Source of the DNA: Peromyscus leucopus
Lineage: Eukaryota; Chordata; Mammalia; Rodentia; Cricetidae
Direction of reading: 5' to 3'
DNA length: 64,000 nt
Assembly: GCF_004664715.2 (NCBI RefSeq)
Contig: NC_051074.1
Location: 21,162,558 to 21,226,557 of the forward strand
The translations under genes and the position numbers were made by a program. Positions 23,324 through 32,605 of the stretch are shown piece by piece (within the stretch, counting starts at the first letter, position 1; each line of letters opens with the position of its first letter). Below the pieces are notes generated by a model. It did not search any database, was not told where the DNA came from, and saw only the letters and a program-made list of their open reading frames with translations.

Positions 23324-23752
23324 TGAAGCAACCTAGGTAATTGCTAAACGGTCTTATTAATAAAAAACCCAGATCCAGATACTGGGGTGAAAGCTGAAAG
23401 ATCAGAGAAGCAGAACAAGCCACAGCCAACCTCACCTCATCAATGCCCCAGCCGATCCTGTTTCCATGAATCCTCAGACTGAAAGCCTCTGAGTCCTCAC
23501 CCATGAGGGTCTCAGTTGAACTGCTGCTAAAAAGCTTCTAGTTCCTGGTCCTCATGCCTTATGTATCTTTCTGCCATCACTCCCTGGGATTAAAGGCATG
23601 TGTCCTTCCCAAGCAAAGACATGAGATCTCAGTGCTGGGATTAAAGGTGTGTGCTACCACTGCCTGACCTCTATGTTTAATATAGTGGCTGGCTTTTTCT
23701 TCTGATCCCCAGATAAGTTTTATTGGGGTGCACAAATAAAGTATTCACCACA
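23324..23752 (-). mobile_element. Solo LTR, SINE-mosaic family, antisense
   Basis: Reverse-orientation member of the family at 24733-25249 and 42439-42933. It shares 'gtcttattaataaaaaaccc' near one end and 'ccagataagttttattggggt' near the other. The middle contains two copies of an antisense B1-like phrase 'ctgggattaaaggcatgtg / gctgggattaaaggtgtgt'. The target duplication is not clean, suggesting an older copy. Confidence 0.75.
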
Positions 23753-23809
23753 GGTATGATTAAAAATTCATTGTGCTTACTTGAACTCAAATCCCCAGAA
23801 ATCAAAAAG

Positions 23810-24295
23810 ACAACTTACCTGTGTTAAAGATTCTACAAGGGCAAATAACTCCCTGGTTACGGAGTAAGCAGTTACAGACCAGGGCTGAGTTCCCTAGGCT
23901 ATTTTAAGTCTCTCTGAAAGCATTTACTGCCCACCCCATGTCTGACCTAACGTCCTTGTAACTATCAAAACCATTAAAGTGTACTCTCAGCTTTCACCCA
24001 TCCACAGGCTAAGAATGTAACCAGATAGCATGTAAACATTGTAACAAAGCTGTCCCCATTCTGCTATAACCTATACCTATGATTCTCCAACAAAGTGTTT
24101 GGTAAATGCCTTGATTTATGACTGACTGTCTTTGTTCTGTAACTAGAAAGATTTCATATAACCACTTCTCTAATGGAACATGATATTTGGGGTAACTGAA
24201 TCCCTGCTCCTAGACCATGGTCACCCACATTTGGATTAAGAATAAACCATTTTTTATTTATTCTCTTAGAGGCAAAAGCTGTTTTGGTGTTACCA
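23810..24295 (+). mobile_element. LTR-like repeat (unnamed)
   Basis: 'gttctgtaactagaaagatttcatataacc' (two adjacent phrases) and 'gaataaaccattttttatttattctcttag' near 24240-24270 look like the 3' half of a rodent LTR with its polyadenylation region. The borders are approximate. Confidence 0.4.
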
Positions 24296-24726
24296 TTGAT
24301 ATGCACAGATCTTTAGCTTAGTTTGAATCTGTGTCTGTTTGAAGCTTTATAAATTGTTTTTCTTAGAACTAAGAAGCACCTGAATATTTCTGTCTGTAAT
24401 GATCTCATTATTTCATCTCCCAGGTCATTTCTATTTAAATCAGCTGAAATAACATAATTGTAGATTGCTACAACTCAGTGTAAATCTGCATATATTTTCT
24501 CAAAAAATGTATTTATACATTTGATTTTAGAGTGCCGTCCCAAACAGACTCCCTGAGGGATATTCTGTAAATACCTTTTAAGAATTAGAATAATTTGGGA
24601 TTTTAAATAGCTAATGATATTTTTTGTTTGTTTGTTTTGTCTTTTTTGCGGCGCTTTTGCCCCCAAGGAAAAGTCACAACACATGACAGAATTCACTAAC
24701 AAGAATTTTATCAAGACAAAGAGAAA
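24296..24726. other. Unassigned AT-rich sequence
   Basis: No recognisable element. Confidence 0.4.
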
Positions 24727-24732
24727 GGGATA

Positions 24733-25249
24733 TGTGGTGGTATTGTGTTCCCCAAAATATTGTGTACCTTAATAAACTTACCTGGGGTCAGAGAACAGAC
24801 AAGCCACTAGTTAGTCAGTGATAACTCACACCTTTAATCCTAGCATTCCAGAGATAGAAATCCCTCTGGATCTCTGTGAGTTCAAGGCCACATTGGAAAT
24901 AGCCAAGCATGGTGACACACGCCTTTAATCCCAGAAAGCCAGCCTTTAATCCCAGGGAGTGGTGGCAGAAAGCAAAAAGATATATAAGGCATGAGGACCA
25001 GAAACTAGAAGATTTTGGCTGGTTAAGATTTTGGCTGGTTAAGCTTCAGGCTTTTGAGCAGTAATTCAGCTGAGACCCATTCCGGATGAGGACTCAGAGG
25101 CCTCCAGTCTGAGGAGACAAGACCAGCTGAGGATCCAGCGAGGTGAGATAGCTGTGGCTTGTTCTGCTTCTCTGATCTACCAGCATTGACCCCAATAACT
25201 GGCCTCGGGTTTGATTTTATTAATAAGAACTTGTAAGATTCCTGCTACA
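24733..25249 (+). mobile_element. Solo LTR with perfect 6-bp target duplication (class II-like)
   Basis: A 517-bp block starts TGTGGTGGTATTG and ends CCTGCTACA. GGGATA lies at 24727-24732 and 25250-25255. A 6-bp duplication is typical of class II (ERVK-type) elements. A TATA box 'agatatataaggcatg' is at about 24980 and an 'attttattaataagaac' polyadenylation-like region is near the 3' end. Two B1-like phrases 'cacctttaatcctagc' and 'cgcctttaatcccagaa' are embedded in the upstream half. No internal sequence remains. Confidence 0.88.
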
Positions 25250-25255
25250 GGGATA

Positions 25256-25542
25256 GATGTGACCAGGCTTGTGGAAGGACACATGTGAGAAAGAGGACGG
25301 GGGGACATGGGGCCGCCTTATAAAGGCCAGGACACACCTGCACACACAGACCCACGTGGCTATTCCACACATGCACATGGATCACGTGGTCATGTCCGAG
25401 CGTGGCTACATGACCACACTAACCACGGGGCATGGGTCACGCAGGACATATGACCCAGAAATGACTAGGCAGAGATGACTAAGTGCCCCGCTGGGCATGC
25501 ACACATGGGGGTGTGGTTGTAATTCCTATCATCTAAGGCCCC

Positions 25543-25544
<2 letters not shown>
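25256..25544. other. Unassigned GC-richer sequence with repeated CACGTGG motifs
   Basis: 'ccacgtgg' near 25351 and 'cacgtggtcatg' near 25385, plus 'ccttataaaggcc' near 25316. It could be another LTR fragment, but it is not recognised. Confidence 0.35.
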
Positions 25545-25582
<38 letters not shown>

Positions 25583-25728
25583 GTTTTGGTTTCCAAGACA
25601 GGGTTTCTCTGTGTAGCTTTGCGCCTTTCCTGGATCTCGCTCTGTAGACCAGGCTGGCCTCGAACTCACAAAGATCTACCTAGCTCTGCCTCTCGAGTGC
25701 TGGGATTAAAAGCGTGCACCACCAGATA
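25545..25728 (-). mobile_element. B1 SINE, antisense, with 37-base poly-T
   Basis: Poly-T at 25545-25581 (the A tail), then 'gacagggtttctctgtgtagc' through 'gagtgctgggattaaaagcg'. The long pure tail suggests a young insertion. Confidence 0.93.
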
Positions 25729-26759
25729 GCTCAGCTGTTAAAGGCTAGGCTCACAAGCAAAAATATAAGCCCCAAATTTTTAAATAAACAACTAAGAACT
25801 GTGTCTACACTTGCATTTTGTTTTAAAATGGCCTTTTCCTTCAAGCATGACACAGCGATTCTCCCACTGTCGCCCTGGAGTACAAACAATCCTGACACAG
25901 TGGCCATGAAATAAGCACGATGATACAAGTGATGGCCAGCTCTGTAGTGATGGGTGATTGACAGTTCCCAATGGAAGCAGAGGAAAAGGAGGACCACAGC
26001 CATTATCTCCTCCTGACCCCAGCAACTGCAAAGGATCCTGGGAGATCCTACAGTGCAGGAAATGGACAGTTAAGAAAGCAGATCTTCACGAGGCAGCTTT
26101 CCTGAGGTGGCTTCGGTAATGCAGTGGGACTTTGCAGAATGCCGCTATTTTGTGTCACCCATGTTCCTGTTAGTATGTCTTGCCCATGCACACTCCTGTA
26201 AGTAATCTCAATAAAACCATTGCTTCACCAGTTGGGCTTAGGTGAAAATCATCTATTATTGGCACCCTCACTGGAGTGAATCAACACTGTTCCCACAGTG
26301 TTACACAACAGATTTGTACAAAGATTTTGAAACACAATGCATTTTGAGAAGAAATATACAGGCTGTGGTCCATCTAGCTAATGCCACAATGGCTGGCTAT
26401 GAACGGAAGGTCCAAGAATCCAGTAGCTGCTCGGTCCATGAGTCTGGATGTCTCAGCTGGTCTTCAGTAGAATCCTGAAGAAGCAGCTCTAACGCCAGTG
26501 AAGGACTGGACATGTTAGCTCGGACTAGAGCAAGCAGGCAAAAAGCAAGAGCTTCCTTCCTCCATGTCCTTATAGAGGCTTCCAGCAGAAGGTGTGGCCC
26601 TGATTAGATCCAGATAAAACCCTGGATTAAAGGCATGTTTTCCCACTCAAATTAAGCAGAAATCCCTCACAGGGGTGCCCTCTGCTTTGGGGTTTTAGTT
26701 CATTCCAGATGTAGTCAAGCTGACAGCCGAGACGAGCCATCACACTGTTCGCGTCTGTT
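25729..26759 (+). mobile_element. Rodent middle-repetitive sequence, unnamed, with LTR-like piece
   Basis: At about 26150-26290 the text 'ctcctgtaagtaatctcaataaaacc' and 'accagttgggcttaggtgaa' is related to the LTR at 22040 and 50440. At about 26380-26750 'ccatgagtctggatgtctcagctgg' to 'agtcaagctgacagccgag' reads like a common rodent repeat I cannot name. No coding evidence. Confidence 0.4.
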
Positions 26760-27540
26760 GTGTGTGAGCACCGTGTCCTCCTGCTCCTTCACAGACCGTT
26801 GTCTCGGTAGTTCCTCTCAGCGTGCTCATCCTGGTGTGTCTCCGTCAGTTCCATGGCTCCCATCCAGCAGAACTCACGGATACTTTGGAGCAAGTTTGGG
26901 ATGTTTTCATCTCTGGATACGGGGGAGGGAGTTGTTTTGTTTTCGTTCTCCTCCCTGGTATTCTCGTTAGATAAGTGTAAATATGTGAAGGGAACCCACT
27001 TTTCAATGCAGGTCAGATTCATGTTCCTCTTGTTTTTCTTTGGGGGGGGGCACTACACACTCACTGTCAGTCTGCAACTACCCTGATTCTGACAGTCTCA
27101 ACTTACTGTTAAATTTTCTAATAAAGTTTTTGTTGTTGTTGTTGTTTTGGTTTTTAGACTTTCAAGTCCAAATTTTTTTCATGTATTTCATATGTTGTGT
27201 GTGTGTGTGTGTAAATTCCTGGCTTTCTTGGTATTCCACATTTTACTAAATGTTTGCTTGAATTCTTCCATGGTTTCTCTAAATACGGTATCCATTAGAT
27301 CTCTGAAAATACATAATGGGCTCTTAACAGAGTGGAGCTGCTAAGTTTGACATCTTGTCCCTTTTAAGGAAATTTTACTCACTTTTTCCCCCTCCTGTAT
27401 GTAAGTTGTGTTTTCCTGATTCCTTGTGTGGTTTTAAAAATACATTAAAAAAAAAAAAAAACTAACCATTTGAGGCAATACATTACAGCAACTACGGTCA
27501 CAGATTCTCTTTTTCCACACCTAGAGGTTTTTCTTCTTTG
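26760..27540. other. Unassigned T-rich sequence
   Basis: Contains short (TTG)n at 27126-27144, (GT)n at 27196-27212 and poly-A at 27447-27461. No recognisable gene. Confidence 0.4.
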
Positions 27541-27728
27541 CCTGGGTGTGTGGGCGTGTGTGCCTGTGTGCCTGTGTGTCTGTGTGTGTGTGTGTGTGCC
27601 TGTGTGCCTGTGTGCCTGTGTGCCTGTGTGTGTATGTGTGCCTGTGTGTGTGTGCCTGTGTGTGTGTGTGTGCCTGTGTGCCTGTATGCCTGTGTGCCTG
27701 TGTGTGTGTGTGCCTGTGTGCCTGTGTG

Positions 27729-27763
<35 letters not shown>

Positions 27764-27958
27764 CTGTGTGTGTGTGTGTGTGTGTGTGCCTGTGTGTGTG
27801 TGTGTGTGTGTGTGTGCCTGTGTGCCTGTGTGCCTGTGTGTGTGTGTGTGTGTGCCTGTGTGTGTGTGTGTGTGTGTGTGTGTGCCTGTGTGCGCCTGTG
27901 TGCCTGTGTGTGCCTGTGTGCCTGTGTGCCTGTGTGTGTGTGTGCCTGTGTGTGTGTG

Positions 27959-28006
<48 letters not shown>

Positions 28007-28016
28007 CCTGTGTACC
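27541..28016 (+). repeat. 470-bp (GT)n / (CCTGTG)n compound satellite
   Basis: (TGTG) runs alternate with CCTGTG hexamers throughout. The array is open in all plus frames and one minus frame. This produces Cys/Val-rich ORFs of 162-184 codons and a His/Thr-rich minus ORF of 233 codons. They are composition artefacts. Confidence 0.97.
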
Positions 28017-28289
28017 TTGGCTAGGCTGTTTTAGTAAACTCTTTTCCTTCTCAGTGTGAAGCTTCTGGCGCCACTCTGCAGAAAGCACAGCCATGGGCAT
28101 GCACACAGCACCCCGGGGTAACAGTGGTTTTGGCGAGGTCTCATTAACTGTCTTTCCTTTCTCTGTGAAACTGTATGCCTCACTCGGTATTAGAGCCAAC
28201 CCATCAGTCTCCAGTAATTATCAGAGGATCATTTTATGACTTGAAAAAAATGTTCGACAGAGCAAATTGCTCAGCAAAATGATGGCTGT
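28017..28289. other. Unassigned sequence
   Basis: No recognisable element. Confidence 0.4.
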
Positions 28290-28690
28290 AGTTTGATTTC
28301 TGCCGCTGTGATTAAAAAAAAAAAAACAAAAAAAAAAAAAACAAAAAACTGGCCAAAAGCAAATTAGGGGAGGCAAGAGCTTATTTCCACTTACAGGACA
28401 CAGTGTATTGTTGAGGACAGTCAAAGTAGAAACTCCATCAGGAGCGTGGAACAGAAAACATGAAGGAACGCTGCTTGCTGGCGGGCTCACAGGCTCATTG
28501 TGCTTAGCAAGCTTTCTTACACAGCCCAAGGCCACCTGCCTAGGGTCGGTGCCACCCGCAGAGGGTTGGTTCCTCCCACATCAATTAATTATCAAAGTGG
28601 TCCTCAGCAATCTGACTGGGACGATCTCTCGGTTGAGACTCCCTTCTCACATGAGTTCAGGCTGTGCCAAGTTGACAGTTGATCCTAATT
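28290..28690 (+). mobile_element. URR1-like repeat with poly-A interruption
   Basis: 'gtagtttgatttctgccgctgtga' start, A-rich run at 28314-28346, then 'atttccacttacaggacaca', 'tgtgccaagttgacagttga' end. Family as at 29017 and 50647. Confidence 0.6.
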
Positions 28691-28811
28691 ATTACACTGA
28701 TCGCATTAAATTTGGGTGGAGGTTGTTTTAAGGCCGGTTTTTGAGACTTTCTCTGATACTTCCATTTCCTAGCTATTATGAGTAGAGCAGCAATGAACAT
28801 ACATGACCAGG

Positions 28812-28955
28812 AATCATCAGGCGATGGTGGTGCACACCTTTAGTCCCAGCACTTGGAAGGCAGCAGCAGGCAGATCTCCATGAGTTCCGTGACAGTCAGA
28901 GCTACACAGAGAAATCCTGTTTCAAAAAAAAAAAAAGTAAAAAGAACAAAAAGAA
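28812..28955 (+). mobile_element. B1 SINE nested in LINE-1
   Basis: 'caggcgatggtggtgcacac' to 'agagaaatcctgtttcaaaa' with A tail. ATGACCAGG is duplicated at 28803-28811 and 28956-28964. Confidence 0.88.
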
Positions 28956-29016
28956 ATGACCAGGTATCTCTGAAGCAGGGTGCAGAGTCCTTTCTGTATA
29001 TGCCCAAGAGTGATGT

Positions 29017-29428
29017 CTTAGTTGTGGTTTATGTCGCTGTGACCAAACACCATGACCCAAAAGCCAGTTGAGGAAGAAAGGGTTTTTTAGGCTTACACTT
29101 CAGTATTGCTGTTCATCACTGAAGGAAGTCAGGACAGGAACTCAGACAGGGCAGGATCCTGGAGGCAGGAGCTGATGCAGAGGCCATGGAGGGGTGCTGC
29201 TTACTGGCTTGCTCCTCATGGCTTGCTCAGCCTGCTTTCTTATAGAACCCAGGGCCACCAGCCTGGGAGTAGCCCCACCCACAATGGGCTGGCATTCCCC
29301 CCATCAATCACTGGTTAAGAAAATGCCTGATGGCCAGATCTAATGGAAGCATTTTTCTCCACTGAAGTCCCCTCCTTTCAGATGACTCTGGTTTGTACGT
29401 CAAGTTGACACAGACCAGCCAGCACAAG
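29017..29428 (+). mobile_element. URR1-like (hAT-type) repeat nested in LINE-1
   Basis: Begins 'gtcttagttgtggtttatgtc' and ends 'gtcaagttgacacagaccagcc'. The LINE-1 text 'caagagtg|gtatggc' is split here, with an imperfect 8-bp duplication (CAAGAGTG / CACAAGTG). Eight bases is what hAT transposons leave. Confidence 0.68.
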
Positions 29429-29610
29429 TGGTATGGCGGGACCATATGATAATCTATTTCTGGCTCTTTGAGGAACCTTCACACTGACCTCCATAGTAGC
29501 GACACCAGTTTTCACGCCCTCCAACAGTGACTAATGTCCTCCCCCTCCTCCATGCATGCAAGCACTTGTCATCTCCTTTTAAACCATTTTGACTGGGGTA
29601 AGAAATGAAG

Positions 29611-31022
29611 TTAGTTCCTTTAACGAAAGTGTCCCATATCTTCAAATACCTCCATGCTTTCTCCCGGGGTAATGTCCCCAAGGCATTAGTGTAACAACTG
29701 AGGTACAAAGTAGCTTCTTCTAGACATTTTGACTCCCCTCTCACATTGAACTTCAGCGATGAACTGGAGTGAGGGATTTGGGGGCAGGGGTGTTCTCTAC
29801 TGGATGAATATTGAGTCTCCTTTCTGTGGGCGGATGGTTGAAAACAATAGTCCCAACCTCTCAGCCACATCGTCAGAAATGTGACATCCAACTCGGACTG
29901 GAGAATTAGAAATACTAGCAAACTGCCCTTGGTGGCCAGATACACCAGTTTTCATCAGGAAGGAACTCCAGGAAAAGGGATTCCCAGTTTCTTGGGCATG
30001 CTGACATATAGTGATGCTCACTCAAGTTCAGCTTAGGGGAAGATGAATAATGGCTCATGTACATCTTTCTATGAAAGTCCAGTATTTGTGTTGGTGCCTG
30101 CCCTTATGATTAGTATGTTTTGCTTTGGTACGTTATTATTATTTTTTTTTTTTTTGCCAAACTAACATTTTGGCCAGCTCTCTTTCAATTACATTCATTT
30201 CTTCCAAATTGCATCAAGTTTCGGAACTACGACACCAGCTCACTGCTTCTGCTAACAACCCAACACTGTGTGCATGTGTGCTCAAATGCCTTGTCATTTA
30301 TACAAGTTTTCAAGATGAGTTCCAAAAACAAATAGATGCAGGACTAAATCAATTTTTAAGTAGGTAAGAGAGTAAAACAGAATAAGGAAATAAGGTAAAA
30401 ATGGAGGTGGATAAGTTGGTGCCATAAAATCATATTTATTCATTTTGCCAGGGGTATACGACAAGTCTATCTTAAAAACAAAGCTCAAAGTCACAATTTA
30501 CCGTGTTTAGAAGCTTCAAACCTAATGACTTGTGGGAGAAGAAGTTATTCCTGTAAAGTTACAAGGCATTTTCCCCAAGGCCACCGTAAAGAAGACAAAC
30601 TCTAATGGAATGAGTGCCCTCCTCAAGGTAAGAATACTAAACAGCTTCATGGGGCGGTCTCCTGTGCTCAATATAAGTAAGCAGTATTCCAGCAAGCAAT
30701 AACCAACCCACTGCCTAGCTGCTGTAGAAACAATGCCTCCGTGCTGTAAGGATAGCGCCAGCCACCAGGGGTCGCACCACCCACTAGGCAGCGTCTGCAA
30801 GTGCATGGAGGTACCTGTCTGTCACGGCTAAGGTTGTGCAGAAGGGCATTAGTGTCCAGAGCTGATAAACATATTCCCAGATTCTGAGAGTGTTTTATGA
30901 GCAAGACTGATGCTCTCAAGGTGACAACAGCATCCTACCGAGATGGCCCACCATGAAAACACTCAATTTAAATTTCAAACAACGCTGCAGAGCAGGTTTC
31001 CATTTTGTAAGTTTCTGTAACA
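29611..31022. other. Unassigned sequence
   Basis: Contains poly-T at 30138-30154. A 163-codon minus ORF at 29454-29945 begins here but runs into the LINE-1, so I do not call it. No other element is recognised. Confidence 0.4.
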
Positions 31023-31600
31023 TGTATTTGTATGTGTGAGTGCATGCACGAGAGGGTGGAGTGGAGGGATGAGTGTTGGTGTGTGTCTGTATGTGTGTGC
31101 ATGTGGATGTTGTTGAGTATATTGATGTGTGTCTGTGTGTATGTGTTTATGTATGTGCATTTGGATTTTGGAGTGTGTGTGTGTGTCTGTATGTGTGTGC
31201 ATGGGGATGTTGTTGAGTGTGTTGATGTGTGTCTGTGTGTATGTGTTTATGTATGTGCATTTGGATTTTGGAGTGTGTGTGTGTGTGTCTGTATGTGTGT
31301 GCATGGGGATGTTGTTGAGTGTGTTGATGTGTGTCTGTGTGTATGTGTTTGTGTAAGTGTGTTTGGATTGTGTGTGGGGGGTGTGTGTGTGTGTGGTATG
31401 GGGAGTGTGAGTGTTGAGGTGTGGTGTGTGTGGTGTGGGGAGTGTGAGTGTTGGGCTGTACATTGGGATGTGTCTGTGTGTATGTGTGGGAATATATGTG
31501 GGTGCTGGTATGTGAGTGTGTGTGTATGTGTGTGCGTGTGGGTGTATGTGGATGGATGTGCATGTAGGTGTTGGTGTATGCCTCTGTGTGTTAATGTCTG
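31023..31600 (+). repeat. GT-rich satellite with ~100-bp higher-order unit
   Basis: A TG-rich block. Positions 31083-31370 hold three consecutive copies (spacing 100 and 102 bp) of a unit containing 'catggggatgttgttgagtg' and 'gtgcatttggattttggagtg'. It yields Cys/Val plus-strand ORFs (219 codons) and His/Thr minus-strand ORFs (233 codons), which are not genes. Confidence 0.92.
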
Positions 31601-31934
31601 GAACAAAAGGAGAATGGAATTTGCTGTTCAAACAACATGGCTTCATTTTAACTTGTTTGATGTATTGGAGCTCCAAATAAGAAATACTTAAAAGGAAGTA
31701 AAGATCACTTTATTCATCAGAATTCCAAGGTGTCTTAGAAGAGCAGCTCTGGGAGAAGGAGCTACCAGAGACAGTAGCCCGTCCATGGGGAGGGGTGGTT
31801 TCAAAGGACCTTGGTGAGGTGGGGTGGACATGAAAACCAGAATGAAGGGGGGGTGAGGCAGAAATGCAAGGCCTGTGAAATAAAATATTTGTCTGAACAC
31901 TCATAAATCCATTAGAAAAAAAGTTAACTCACAG
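31601..31934. other. Unassigned sequence
   Basis: No recognisable element. Confidence 0.4.
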
Positions 31935-32470
31935 AAAGACTTTTTTGTCTTTATTTATTTAATCTGTATAACAAATTATTCCAAAATGCAGGGTGCTGAA
32001 ACAATAATGGTCACGTGTTCCTCACATGGCTGCCCTGGGCTAGGAACTTCTTAGCAGCTTGAAGAGGCAGAACTGGCTTGGGTTTCTCCAGAAGCTGGAG
32101 TCAAACAACGCCCACAGCTTCTGTTGGATTTTGGTGGGGGATTTCAGACTTCACAGATTTGAGTAGGTCCACTATCAAAACGGTCCATTCGGAAGTAATG
32201 GTAGTGACAGGCTCCATTCCTAAATGGGAATCTCCTCTGTGGGATTTGGGTGCCTTCACCTTGCAGAGGCTGGCTGCCCACCGTGCAGAGAACCCACGAA
32301 GGCAATGGAAGTTTCCATACACAGCCACGAGGGTCTGTTTCGTTAGCTTATGGCCATCATCATTTGTCGGTGGCTATAATTCAGTGTGAGCTGTGACCAC
32401 AAAGCAATGGGAATAAAAAGGGACAAAGACCACTGGGACCCATCCTGAAGGCTGTTTACCACAGTGCCAT
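31935..32470 (+). mobile_element. Ancient mammalian repeat (unnamed)
   Basis: 'ttatttaatctgtataacaaattattccaaaatgcag' (two phrases) and 'ctcacatggctgccctgggct' follow the pattern of a dispersed mammalian repeat also seen, more decayed, near 52490-52860. I cannot name the family securely. Confidence 0.4.
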
Positions 32471-32472
32471 GG

Positions 32473-32605
32473 GTTTTTTGTTTGTTTGTTTGTTTGTTTG
32501 TTTGTTTGCATTTCTTGCTTTCAGCTTTGGTTTTTGGTTTTTGGTGTTTGGTTTGGTTTGGTTTGTTGTTGGTTTGGGGTTTTTGTTTTGTTTTGTTTTT
32601 GTGTG
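32473..32605 (+). repeat. (TTTG)n and T/G-rich simple repeat
   Basis: Seven TTTG units at 32476-32507, followed by GGTTT and TTTTG variants. Confidence 0.92.

Larger units (their letters stand above)
28745..29610 (-). mobile_element. Antisense LINE-1 fragment with two nested insertions
   Basis: 'tatgagtagagcagcaatgaacat' (28778), 'tgcagagtcctttctgtatatgcccaagagtg' (two phrases near 28980-29013) and 'gtatggcgggaccatatgat' (29430) are consecutive LINE-1 text. A B1 (28812-28955) and a URR1-like element (29017-29428) separate them. Confidence 0.75.

Noticed and set aside
27498..28199. Minus ORF of 233 codons (His/Thr-rich) and plus Cys/Val ORFs up to 184 codons
   Set aside because: They come from the GT/CCTGTG array, which has no stops in several frames; no start context or homology.
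29454..29945. Minus ORF of 163 codons
   Set aside because: Its 3' part runs through a LINE-1 remnant and no domain or splice signal supports it; likely chance.
30975..31691. ORFs of 219 and 233 codons on opposite strands
   Set aside because: Translation of GT-rich satellite DNA; low-complexity composition on both strands.
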